Shown one piece after another: positions 1-6,963 of a stretch of 9,032 bases of DNA. The notes under the pieces were generated by a model. The model had not been told where the DNA came from and made no database searches. It worked only from the letters and a program-made list of their open reading frames with translations. Each line of letters starts with the position of its first letter. Position 1 is the stretch's first letter. Source of the stretch: Euryarchaeota archaeon UBA175 (GTDB taxonomy: Archaea > Thermoplasmatota > Poseidoniia > Poseidoniales > Thalassarchaeaceae); assembly GCA_002497895.1 (NCBI GenBank), contig DAFD01000071.1, positions 1 through 9,032 of the forward strand, in the 5' to 3' direction. A program made the translations under genes and the position numbers.

Positions 1-562
1 GGTAACCCATTGACATCTTCATCATGAATCGGTCCATTTGCGCCTCGGGCAGTGGGTAAGTTCCCTCTTGCTCGATTGGGTTTTGAGTTGCCATTGTGAT
101 GAAAGGTGCTGGGAGTTTGTGGGTAATACCCTCAATTGTAACTTGCTTCTCTTCCATTGCCTCTAGAAGAGCCGCCTGCGTCTTTGGCGGAGCACGGTTA
201 ATCTCGTCAGCGAGAAGCACATTGGTGAATAGAGGACCAGGTCGGAGCTTGAATTCGCCCGCTTGTTGGTCATACATGTATGTCCCCATGATATCTGCGG
301 GCAACAGGTCCGGGGTGAATTGAACACGCTTGAATTTGCATCCGAGCGAGGTAGCGAATGTGTTAGCCATTAGCGTCTTGGCAAGGCCCGGGAAATCTTC
401 GATTAGCATGTTTGCATTTGAGAGAATTCCAATTGTCACACGGCGCAGATTCTCCTGCTTTCCGATGATGACCTTCGCTACCTCTCCCATGAGGCCGTTG
501 GATATCTGCGACACAGTCTGGATGAGTTCGCGTGACTTGGGGTCACTCGCGGCCATAGTCAT
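1..562 (-). CDS. MoxR-family AAA+ ATPase, N-terminal part (cut by left edge)
   Basis: About 187 residues are visible; the C-terminal lid domain lies beyond the window. Seen: Walker A around residues 55-63 (EDFPGLAKT), Walker B around 114-120 (NVLLADE) followed by the MoxR signature INRAPPKTQAALLEAMEE, a sensor-1 type MATQNP at 157-162, and MDRF near 177-180 supplying a likely arginine finger. Known of the family: MoxR ATPases are chaperone-like and usually work with VWA-domain or DUF58 partners to activate metal- or cofactor-dependent enzymes or membrane complexes; the partner genes are not in view. Start is uncertain: in-frame ATGs lie at 622, 586, 580, 562 and 556. I chose 562 because the family normally begins shortly before the VIIGKQE region and a TATA-like TTTAGTAT (585-592) lies about 26 bases upstream, which would suit a leaderless message. 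The family call is firm, the start is not. Confidence 0.92.
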   Translation of the reverse strand, partial: MTMAASDPKSRELIQTVSQISNGLMGEVAKVIIGKQENLRRVTIGILSNANMLIEDFPGLAKTLMANTFATSLGCKFKRVQFTPDLLPADIMGTYMYDQQAGEFKLRPGPLFTNVLLADEINRAPPKTQAALLEAMEEKQVTIEGITHKLPAPFITMATQNPIEQEGTYPLPEAQMDRFMMKMSMGY

Positions 563-620
563 ACAACTCGGGCCTCTCATTTTCATACTAAAGCATTCGC
601 CGCTTCTGAACGGCTCGCGC

Positions 621-717
621 ATCGAACACTAATCTTTCACCCGTGTAGTTCATTTCCATCTTCTCGATCACTTCAAACACTTACTTTTCCCCTCATAATC
701 GAGGTACTGTGTTCGAT
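621..717. repeat. Nested inverted repeats in the infB-moxR spacer
   Basis: The outer arms are ATCGAACAC (621-629) and GTGTTCGAT (709-717), a perfect 9-base match. Inside them lie CTCGAT (663-668) and ATCGAG (698-703). The 179 bases between the moxR start and the infB stop hold no convincing gene. The region is downstream of infB and upstream of moxR, both on the minus strand, so it could fold in the 3' end of the infB message or act as a DNA site. The loops are long, so a stable RNA fold is not assured. Function is unknown. Confidence 0.4.
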
Positions 718-741
718 TAGGGTGCAGAAAGGGTACGTTGC

Positions 742-2520
742 TCAGCGACCCCAGAAGTGACTGTCCTTTCTATGGATTAGAGTGAGTTCTTCGAGGACTT
801 CTTGCTCGGCGGCTGAGAGGTCCATCTTTCGGAGTTTCTTTGCGTGAGATTCGGGGATGTCAACGAGTAGGACATCATCTTCTTCGATTTGCCTTCCGAC
901 GGTAACACCGTCGATGGCCACAGCAACCTCAGCTCCTTGTTTCGCTTCCTTCATAGATTCTTGACCTGAACGGATTGACTTGATCTGCCCAATTCGCTCG
1001 CCATTCTTCAGCAAGCGCTGTCCGACGTGTATTCGTCCTGCGAGAATACGCACACCCACAACTGCAGGCTTGGAAATTCGGAAAGTGTGGTCCGGCAATA
1101 GAAGAATTCGTCCAGGATAAACAACCTTCTCGCGGCTGGCTTCTTCCAATTCGCGAGTGCGATCTTCTACCCATTCCTCACGCTCCTCGAGGATGCGGTA
1201 GATGATATCGGAGCCGAGATATTTCACCCCGTTCTCTGAGTTTTCTATCTCCTCCAAAGCATCTGGTAGAATATCGGTTGAGAAAGCCATGATGATTCTG
1301 TGCAGAGGGTCCGCCGCATTCTCCGCACTACGCACATCGCGGCGATTCACCTTGCCAATAGTAGCATGACGAATAGGCACATCCAGTTCACCTAATTCCT
1401 TAGCTAAGGCCTCCAATCCACCAACTGTGTCGGCCTTGATGATAACTCCCTCTTCAGCCAGTTCAACAGAAATATCAGCCTCAGCATTCGCAAGCGACAT
1501 AGCAGCCACCCTCTCTTCATCAGTAGTCACAACACGCATGGTTGTTCCAGCCAGAACTCCATCCATATCAGGCGCAGAAATCTTCAGTCCAGCCGCAGCG
1601 AAAGCAGCTTCAGAGGAATCCCATCGATTTCCAGCATCGCGCATTTCGGACATCCCGCGAGGGGAGAACATGCCACGAACCCGAGTGGAGATGCCACCCT
1701 CTTCAGTCGTCAGAATAATCTCGTCACCCTTCTTGACCGAGCCACGATAGAGAATTACATCGAGAGTCTTGCCTAAGCCCCGCTCTTCCTTCATCTCGAG
1801 AACGGTGCCCTCGCCCGCTCCCTCAATATCGGTCAACTGCTCGACTAAGTAGCGCTCGGCCATACCAATTACAACGGCCAGCAAGTCCTGGATTCCCTCA
1901 CCCTCACGAGCAGAAATCGGTACCAGTGCGATCTCCTTGGTGAAATCCTTGATTCGGTCATATCGCTCGATATTGAAGCCATGCTCAGCAAATTGCCCAA
2001 CCAAATCCCAGTAACGCTGGTCAAAATAACCCAGAGTATCGCCGGTTTGTTCACGCATTGCCAGAGTCATAGGGCGGTCTCGCTCAGCCCGCCAACCATG
2101 AAGTCGGTCAACCTTGTTTGCAGCAATAACGAACGGCGTCTTAGCCGCCTTCAAAATTCGAATAGATTCGATAGTTTGAGGTCGCACACCCTCCATGATG
2201 TCAATCATCAGGATGGCAACATCCGCAAGAGAACCCCCCCGCGCTCGCAGGGTTGAGAACGAGTGGTGCCCAGGTGTATCGATGAACAAAAGCCCAGGTG
2301 AATCAAACGAATTCCCACCAAGAAGCGGCCCACAAAGTTCGTTCAGTAAATCTGCGGGAACTTCAGTGGCGCCGATATGCTGGGTTATGCCACCAGCCTC
2401 ACGATCCATCACGCTTGCTTGACGACCAGATCCCAATCCACGAATATGGTCGAGAAGTGAGGTCTTACCGTGATCTACGTGTCCTAAAACAGAGACAATT
2501 GGTTGGCGGCGTCCAGACAT
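742..2520 (-). CDS. infB: Archaeal translation initiation factor aIF5B (IF2-like GTPase)
   Basis: This cytoplasmic GTPase promotes joining of ribosomal subunits and handling of initiator tRNA late in initiation. Seen in the 592-residue product: G1 GHVDHGKT at 13-20, G2 GGITQHIG at 43-50, G3 DTPGHHSF at 81-88, G4 NKVD at 135-138 and G5 SA at 203-204. Further on are the beta-barrel domain II (from about 237), the alpha/beta/alpha domain III (about 350-450) and the C-terminal barrel IV. The length is normal for the archaeal factor, which lacks the long N-terminal extension of bacterial and eukaryotic forms. A longer frame begins with GTG at 2529, but that codon lies inside a GAGGTG ribosome binding site placed 6 bases before ATG 2520, so 2520 is preferred. 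It follows ndk on the same strand after 40 bases and is probably co-transcribed with it. A run of seven G on the coding strand (RGGS region) does not break the frame. Confidence 0.97.
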   Translation of the reverse strand: MSGRRQPIVSVLGHVDHGKTSLLDHIRGLGSGRQASVMDREAGGITQHIGATEVPADLLNELCGPLLGGNSFDSPGLLFIDTPGHHSFSTLRARGGSLADVAILMIDIMEGVRPQTIESIRILKAAKTPFVIAANKVDRLHGWRAERDRPMTLAMREQTGDTLGYFDQRYWDLVGQFAEHGFNIERYDRIKDFTKEIALVPISAREGEGIQDLLAVVIGMAERYLVEQLTDIEGAGEGTVLEMKEERGLGKTLDVILYRGSVKKGDEIILTTEEGGISTRVRGMFSPRGMSEMRDAGNRWDSSEAAFAAAGLKISAPDMDGVLAGTTMRVVTTDEERVAAMSLANAEADISVELAEEGVIIKADTVGGLEALAKELGELDVPIRHATIGKVNRRDVRSAENAADPLHRIIMAFSTDILPDALEEIENSENGVKYLGSDIIYRILEEREEWVEDRTRELEEASREKVVYPGRILLLPDHTFRISKPAVVGVRILAGRIHVGQRLLKNGERIGQIKSIRSGQESMKEAKQGAEVAVAIDGVTVGRQIEEDDVLLVDIPESHAKKLRKMDLSAAEQEVLEELTLIHRKDSHFWGR

Positions 2521-2526
2521 TTCAAA

Positions 2527-2532
2527 CACCTC
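2527..2532 (-). promoter_or_regulatory. Ribosome binding site of infB
   Basis: GAGGTG on the minus strand, 6 bases before ATG 2520, matches the archaeal 16S rRNA 3' end. It overlaps the alternative GTG start at 2529 and therefore decides the start in favour of 2520. Confidence 0.75.
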
Positions 2533-2560
2533 ATGCTCAATCCTCTGTCAAGTTGTAGTT

Positions 2561-3007
2561 TCACTCGTAAATTTGGCTCTCAGCGTCACGAGACCACTCG
2601 ACGACGCCATCTGGGAACCATAGTCCCAATTCGAAGGCAGCGGTATCCTCACCGTCTGAGCCGTGGATTATGTTGTGACCGATGTCCATTGCGAAATCTC
2701 CGCGAATTGTGCCGGGAGCAGCCTCGCGGCCGTTAGTTGGCCCGATGATGTTTCGAGCCACTGAAATTGCCTCAACACCCGTCCAAGCCATAGCCACAAC
2801 AGGTCCGGACGTGATGAATTCGATTAGACCGGGGTAAAATGGACGCTCGGAGTGAACTGCGTAGTGCTTCTCAGCTAGTTCCATCGAAGGGGTAAGCTGG
2901 CGCAGGCCAACGAGGCGCAGTCCCTTGGTTTCGAAGCGCTGGATGATGTTGCCAACTAGGCCTCGTTGCACTCCATCAGGCTTCACCATAATGAATGTCG
3001 TCTGCAT
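2561..3007 (-). CDS. ndk: Nucleoside diphosphate kinase
   Basis: It transfers the gamma phosphate of ATP to other (d)NDPs through a phosphohistidine, in the cytoplasm. Seen in the 148-residue product: the family N-terminus [16 protein letters not shown] at 4-19, with Lys9 near the nucleotide; the [15 protein letters not shown] block at 91-105; and the active-site NIIHGSD at 112-118 with His115 as the phosphorylated residue. The length is close to the usual 149-151. In-frame starts are ATG 3013 (MGMQ...), ATG 3007 and a TTG at 3043. I use 3007 because family members usually start three residues before the conserved Thr-Phe; 3013 is nearly as good. No well-placed ribosome binding site is seen for either: a GGGGGTG lies about 20 bases upstream, too far. 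It is followed by infB, as in many archaea, and is divergent from the S15 hydrolase gene. Confidence 0.96.
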   Translation of the reverse strand: MQTTFIMVKPDGVQRGLVGNIIQRFETKGLRLVGLRQLTPSMELAEKHYAVHSERPFYPGLIEFITSGPVVAMAWTGVEAISVARNIIGPTNGREAAPGTIRGDFAMDIGHNIIHGSDGEDTAAFELGLWFPDGVVEWSRDAESQIYE

Positions 3008-3013
3008 TCCCAT

Positions 3014-3113
3014 GGTGCGGGCGACCCGGCACCCCCTTTTCAATCAAACTCGTTTTGACAAATGAGACGGATAATCGTGTAAGTCAAGAGGGGTATTTGT
3101 CTCCGGCGAAACA
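3014..3113. promoter_or_regulatory. Divergent spacer between ndk and the S15 hydrolase gene
   Basis: About 100 bases must hold the promoters for both genes. The only AT-rich core candidate is the GATAATCG/CGATTATC stretch near 3069-3077, about 40 bases before ATG 3114 and about 60 before the ndk start. It is a poor match to an archaeal TATA box in either direction. GAGGGG near 3088-3093 is too far from ATG 3114 to be a normal ribosome binding site. The assignment rests mainly on gene orientation. Confidence 0.3.
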
Positions 3114-5138
3114 ATGGCCGAGGATTGCTGCGACCACGACCATGGCCCAGAGGGCCATGTGCACGTGAAGGGCGCAGCCTCTGAAACCGCCGTTCTTGAG
3201 GCCGAACTTATCCTCGAAGATGACTCTCCAGCGATTCCGAAAAGCGAAATCCCTCCAGTTGGTGAACTAATTGGAGAATTCCTAGAGTCGCGAGGCTACA
3301 ACCGGCGCCGTCTAGCTTTGGCAGCCGGCGCATTTGCAGTTGTTGGAATTCTAATGGTGGTAATTCTTCAATCCGTAATCTTCGATGAGATTGTAGACGA
3401 TATCAAGCAAGATCTTGGAATCTACGAACGAGTTCCTGTTTGGGAGCGAGGTGAGTGGCCATACGTCACAGACTTACCTCACTCATACGTCATGGAGTTC
3501 GGCCCCTATTCTATCCTCGAAACCGAAAACGAATGGAATTCTACACACCACTTCGTCGAATTCACCCTACCAATGACTGAAGGTGGGTCTGCACCAAATG
3601 GCAAGGTAAGCCTCGGATTATGGCTACCCGACGTCCCAGAGGGCACCCAAGTACCAGTAATCGCTGAATTCGGGCCATATTTCGATGAGACATCAGTTCA
3701 GACAGGTCCTGTTGAACAGCCCGGTACTTGGCTTGGTGGCATGATCATCGATCAAATCCTACCACACGGCTTTGCTTTCGCGCAAGTATCGGTCATGGGA
3801 ACCGGCCGCTCAAATCACTGCATGGACCTGATGGGCAACGCAGAACAACTCGGTGTTGATGCTGCGGTAACTTGGCTTGGAACTCAAGATTGGTCGAATG
3901 GTCGAGTCGCCATGATCGGTAAGTCATACGATGGCTCGACACCCTGGCAGGCAGCGACATTCGGCAATGAGCACCTTGCAACAATCGTTCCAATCTCGGG
4001 GCTCATTGGTGTCATGGAATTGATGTGGAAGAATGGTTCTTCCGAAGCTCGAGCACCATTCATGCACAACGGTGTTTACGGATCCTACGGAATCGACGGA
4101 GACACAGAAGACATCGGCAATATGTGCCCCGACTACATCATCGGTCCCGGCACCGGAGTAGGTGCCTGGATGTGGGGTGGAGAAGCCGCTGGCACTTACT
4201 GGAAGGAACGCTACTTCCTAGACCGTGTACTGGCTAATTACGAAGGTTCAGTCTACCTCATTCAGGGAATGCACGACTGGAATGTAGACCCTCACATGGC
4301 AGTTCCAGTGATTAATCAACTGAAGGATGCTGGAATTGATGCGAAGGGCTTGTTCGGTCAGTGGGACCACGATTATCCTGACCGACCGGATTACCACTTC
4401 GACCGCTCTGGCGAAGGGCGTGGGCGTGAAGGATATCCTCAGATGACGCGTTTCGATTGGATGCAGGACTTGCTCGAATGGTTCGACTTCTACCTGCTTG
4501 ACGAAGGTGAGCAACCTGGGCTCTGGATTGAGATTCAGACCAATCAGGGACAGTGGAGGTTGGAGGACCGTTATCCACCAGAGGGGATGACTACACTTGC
4601 TCTTGACTTAGGAGGGGCGCTCTCGAACGTCGCTGGAACCACGACTATTCTGCCTACTGGCTCGACCGGTCCTGTGTACGAGACTGCGCCTCTAGAGGAG
4701 GATATCTGGATTGCTGGCTTGCCTCGATTGCATGTTGATGTAACTACTGCCACCATAGGGGGGCAGATCTACGCAGTGTTGGAGGATTGTAATGAGAATG
4801 GCTCATGCATCCACATTGGTCATGCGATCATGGACTTGCGTTACCACGAAGGTGGTACCGAGGAGCAGACTTGGTTACCTCTGTTTGAGACTATCAACGC
4901 TAAGATGGAATTCTTCACGATGGATGTACAGGTTGCCGCTGGTCATACGCTGCGGCTGAGCCTCGCTAGCACCGGCGAGGATTACCTTCCTGCCTCGACG
5001 AGTTCTGTTGTGACGATTCAGGAAGGAGCCAGCTCAAACCTATTGCTTGACTTGATTGATCCGTCCGACAAACTCCTCTTCGACCCTCCAACCTGCACGC
5101 ATAATGCATGCACCGACTGGACAAATTCGACCTCTTGA
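3114..5138 (+). CDS. Membrane-anchored S15/CocE-family serine hydrolase (X-Pro dipeptidyl-peptidase-like)
   Basis: The 674-residue product has an acidic His/Cys-rich N-terminal tail (CCDHDHGPEGHVH at 5-17), one hydrophobic segment at about 67-89 preceded by RRR, and a large C-terminal part. Positive residues before the helix predict a signal anchor with the catalytic part outside the cell. The alpha/beta hydrolase domain spans about 125-465: GPY with Tyr189 as likely oxyanion residue, nucleophile Ser271 in GKSYDG, Asp388 in GMHDWN and His419 in GQWDHD. A beta-rich region at about 470-655 matches the non-catalytic C-terminal domain of the family. Known relatives release X-Pro dipeptides or cleave esters and acyl amides such as cocaine or glutaryl-cephalosporin, so the substrate is not fixed by sequence; external peptide use is an inference. 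No ribosome binding site precedes ATG 3114. It is followed after 61 bases by a small membrane protein gene on the same strand. Confidence 0.88.
   Translation: MAEDCCDHDHGPEGHVHVKGAASETAVLEAELILEDDSPAIPKSEIPPVGELIGEFLESRGYNRRRLALAAGAFAVVGILMVVILQSVIFDEIVDDIKQDLGIYERVPVWERGEWPYVTDLPHSYVMEFGPYSILETENEWNSTHHFVEFTLPMTEGGSAPNGKVSLGLWLPDVPEGTQVPVIAEFGPYFDETSVQTGPVEQPGTWLGGMIIDQILPHGFAFAQVSVMGTGRSNHCMDLMGNAEQLGVDAAVTWLGTQDWSNGRVAMIGKSYDGSTPWQAATFGNEHLATIVPISGLIGVMELMWKNGSSEARAPFMHNGVYGSYGIDGDTEDIGNMCPDYIIGPGTGVGAWMWGGEAAGTYWKERYFLDRVLANYEGSVYLIQGMHDWNVDPHMAVPVINQLKDAGIDAKGLFGQWDHDYPDRPDYHFDRSGEGRGREGYPQMTRFDWMQDLLEWFDFYLLDEGEQPGLWIEIQTNQGQWRLEDRYPPEGMTTLALDLGGALSNVAGTTTILPTGSTGPVYETAPLEEDIWIAGLPRLHVDVTTATIGGQIYAVLEDCNENGSCIHIGHAIMDLRYHEGGTEEQTWLPLFETINAKMEFFTMDVQVAAGHTLRLSLASTGEDYLPASTSSVVTIQEGASSNLLLDLIDPSDKLLFDPPTCTHNACTDWTNSTS
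3141..3159 (+). repeat. Perfect hairpin just inside the S15 hydrolase gene
   Basis: CATGGCCC, loop AGA, then GGGCCATG form a perfect 8-base stem starting 27 bases after the first base of the start codon. It encodes part of the His-rich tail (HGPEGH). The GC-rich stem would lie at the leading edge of an initiating ribosome and could affect translation, or it could be a by-product of the codons used. Confidence 0.5.
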
Positions 5139-5199
5139 GTACTTGTTCATCGTCGAATCCGGGCGAATCTTCAAGGGATGACGGACTCATCAAGGATTG

Positions 5200-5646
5200 A
5201 TGTTAGAAGGGAATGTGAACGAGTACCGTCAAGCCAACCAAGAGAATAAATCGGTCAATCCGATTGCCGCAGCTGCCGGTGCAGCCTGCTTCATCCTAGC
5301 CTTGCCGGCTGCAATAATCGGCTTGCTTGAACTTGTGGATGTATTGGGCTACGATACCGGAATGACCCTCGATTCCATCATTTACACAGGCACGACATTG
5401 GCGATCCTAATTGGAAGCGGCCTTTCCCTCACAGGTGTGTTGAATGATACAATGAAAATGGGACTTGGTGCAACTCTGATAGCAGTTTCTTTCCTCGACC
5501 TGATTCGACGAATTTCATCCATCAATGAAGAACTTGGATGGTATGGCGGCACATGGCTCGAGGCGATTCAATGGGGGTGGGTTCACGAGCAAATGGAACT
5601 CTCATTCCTCGGTATGCTGATTGGCATTTTTATTATGACACGGTGA
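5200..5646 (+). CDS. Small membrane protein of unknown function, about four helices
   Basis: I do not recognise this 148-residue protein. Seen: a polar N-terminus (1-20), then hydrophobic segments at about 21-48 (Ala-rich, then ILALPAAIIGLLELV), 58-81, 86-103 and 133-147, the last ending at the C-terminal MTR. A Trp-rich stretch (GWYGGTWLEAIQWGW, 113-127) sits between helices three and four and may lie at the membrane surface. ATG 5200 follows AAGGA by only 3 bases; a TTG at 5197 and a GTG at 5215 (preceded by AGAAGGG) are alternatives, so the start is uncertain. It lies 61 bases after the S15 hydrolase on the same strand and may share its transcript. The stop is 5 bases from the stop of the convergent PLP enzyme gene. 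The uninterrupted frame, helix pattern and tight packing suggest a real gene. Confidence 0.65.
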   Translation: MLEGNVNEYRQANQENKSVNPIAAAAGAACFILALPAAIIGLLELVDVLGYDTGMTLDSIIYTGTTLAILIGSGLSLTGVLNDTMKMGLGATLIAVSFLDLIRRISSINEELGWYGGTWLEAIQWGWVHEQMELSFLGMLIGIFIMTR

Positions 5647-5651
5647 ACCGG

Positions 5652-6878
5652 TCAAGAGATGTTGTTGAGGCCACTTTCTAGGTCTGCGATGATGTCCGCG
5701 GCCTCCTCTATTCCGATCGAAAGGCGAACCATTCCTGGTGTGATTCCAGACTTTGCTTTGTCCTCATCCGACACCAATCGATGTGTCATCGACGCTGGAT
5801 GCTGAACCAAGGTGTCGACATTACCCAAGCTAACTCCTAAACCACACATTCTCAAACCATCCATGAATTGCCCCGCTCCCTCATAACTGCCGATTTCGAT
5901 GGATATCATCGCTCCGAAATCGTCCATCTGACGAGCCGCCACTTCGTGTCCTTGATGACTCTCTAAACCCGGCCAGAAGGTCATCTTGACCTTGGGGTGA
6001 GCATCGAGGAACTCAGCAACTGCGCGCGCATTGGCGCAGTGCTGGCGCATTCGAATTGATAGTGTCTTGAGTCCGATATTGGTCAACCAACAATCGAACG
6101 GGCTCGGTACTGCTGCTCCCAAATATCGTTGCTTCATCCACGGACCTTCTTCGATCCACTGTCTGTCAGCACTGACTACAACTCCACCGATGACTGTTCC
6201 ATGGCCGTTGATGTACTTCGTAGTGCTGTGAACTACAGCATCAGCTCCGAATGAAAGTGGTCGCTGTAGTGCAGGTGAGGCGAATGTATTGTCGACGACG
6301 ACCTTGGCTCCGTGTGCGTGTGCGATTTCGACAGTTTGCGCAATATCGATGATGGTCATCGTCGGGTTCGCAGGGCTCTCGAGATAAACTGCCTTGGTAT
6401 TCGGGTGCTTAGCCAACTCAGCCTCCAATCCTGCCGGCTCGAGCCGTGGAACGCGTGAGTGAGAGATGCCGATTTTTGGGAAGTCGGCACTCAACAAATG
6501 ATCGGTCGAGCCGTACAAAACTTGCTGCGTGATGATATGGTCGCCGGTCTGACAAATACTGAGCAATGCGGCGTTTATCGCGGCCATTCCTGATCCGAAA
6601 AGAATCGCCGAGACCTCATCCGCATTATCCATCCCATAGCCTTCGAGCGCTGAGATTTTCTTGGCTAGAACCTCCATCGTGGGATTGTTCCCACGGGTGT
6701 AGATGTAAGCCTCGCTCTCGCCACGACCCCAGCTCTCAATTGCCTCTGAATTCTCAAAAACAAAGGTCGATGTTTGGTGAATTGGATTGATGTGCGAACC
6801 CGAGGGGTCGTGCACCTCTCCAGCATGGACTGCCTTTGTACCGAAGCCTTGTTTTTTGGAATAGTTGTCCTCTGCCAT
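5652..6878 (-). CDS. PLP-dependent Cys/Met metabolism enzyme (cystathionine gamma-synthase / gamma-lyase / methionine gamma-lyase family)
   Basis: This cytoplasmic fold-type I PLP enzyme is 408 residues, normal for the family. Seen: YTRGNNPT at 60-67 (Tyr60 and Arg62 contact the phosphate of the neighbouring subunit's PLP), Tyr122 stacking on the ring, Asp196 in VDNTFASP holding the pyridine nitrogen, the PLP lysine Lys221 in HSTTKYINGHG, and Arg385 in MVRLSIG for the substrate carboxylate. The stretch GAAVPSPFDCWL (254-265) resembles cystathionine gamma-lyase/synthase, while TLVQHPASMTH (356-366) is like methionine gamma-lyase. The reactive Cys of methionine gamma-lyase is Ser124 here. The reaction could be transsulfuration, gamma-elimination or sulfhydrylation, and I leave the symbol open. 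GAGG (6886-6889) sits 7 bases before ATG 6878. It lies 85 bases after rpl24e on the same strand, either read through from it or from its own promoter. Confidence 0.94.
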   Translation of the reverse strand: MAEDNYSKKQGFGTKAVHAGEVHDPSGSHINPIHQTSTFVFENSEAIESWGRGESEAYIYTRGNNPTMEVLAKKISALEGYGMDNADEVSAILFGSGMAAINAALLSICQTGDHIITQQVLYGSTDHLLSADFPKIGISHSRVPRLEPAGLEAELAKHPNTKAVYLESPANPTMTIIDIAQTVEIAHAHGAKVVVDNTFASPALQRPLSFGADAVVHSTTKYINGHGTVIGGVVVSADRQWIEEGPWMKQRYLGAAVPSPFDCWLTNIGLKTLSIRMRQHCANARAVAEFLDAHPKVKMTFWPGLESHQGHEVAARQMDDFGAMISIEIGSYEGAGQFMDGLRMCGLGVSLGNVDTLVQHPASMTHRLVSDEDKAKSGITPGMVRLSIGIEEAADIIADLESGLNNIS

Positions 6879-6912
6879 CTTCGAGCCTCGGAATCACCGA
6901 GTCACTACGCGC

Positions 6913-6925
6913 CTATTACCTAAAC
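6913..6925 (-). promoter_or_regulatory. Possible TATA element for the PLP enzyme gene
   Basis: On the minus strand the AT-rich TTTAGGTAATA (6914-6924) lies between the rpl24e stop and ATG 6878. Initiation about 26 bases downstream would leave a leader of about 15 bases carrying the GAGG site. The match to an archaeal TATA box is only fair, and co-transcription from the ribosomal operon is the alternative. Confidence 0.25.
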
Positions 6926-6963
6926 GACAGTAATCTTCGTCGAGAGTGGACAGACTGAGATGT

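Noticed and set aside
330..632. Open plus-strand frame of 100 codons over the moxR start region
   Set aside because: It is antisense to a clearly recognisable MoxR ATPase and resembles no protein family; it exists only because the minus-strand gene has few constraints in that frame.
2233..2240. Run of seven G on the coding strand of infB as a possible frameshift site
   Set aside because: The frame is intact through the run and the encoded RGGS segment is conserved in the family, so there is no sign of an error or programmed shift.
3008..3043. Longer N-terminus of NDK from TTG 3043
   Set aside because: The extra residues ([10 protein letters not shown]) are not found in the family, TTG is a weak start, and ATGs at 3013 and 3007 fit the usual N-terminus.
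5139..5199. Terminator or promoter between the S15 hydrolase and the small membrane protein gene
   Set aside because: No T-run after a stem and no good TATA box are visible; I see nothing supportable in these 61 bases.
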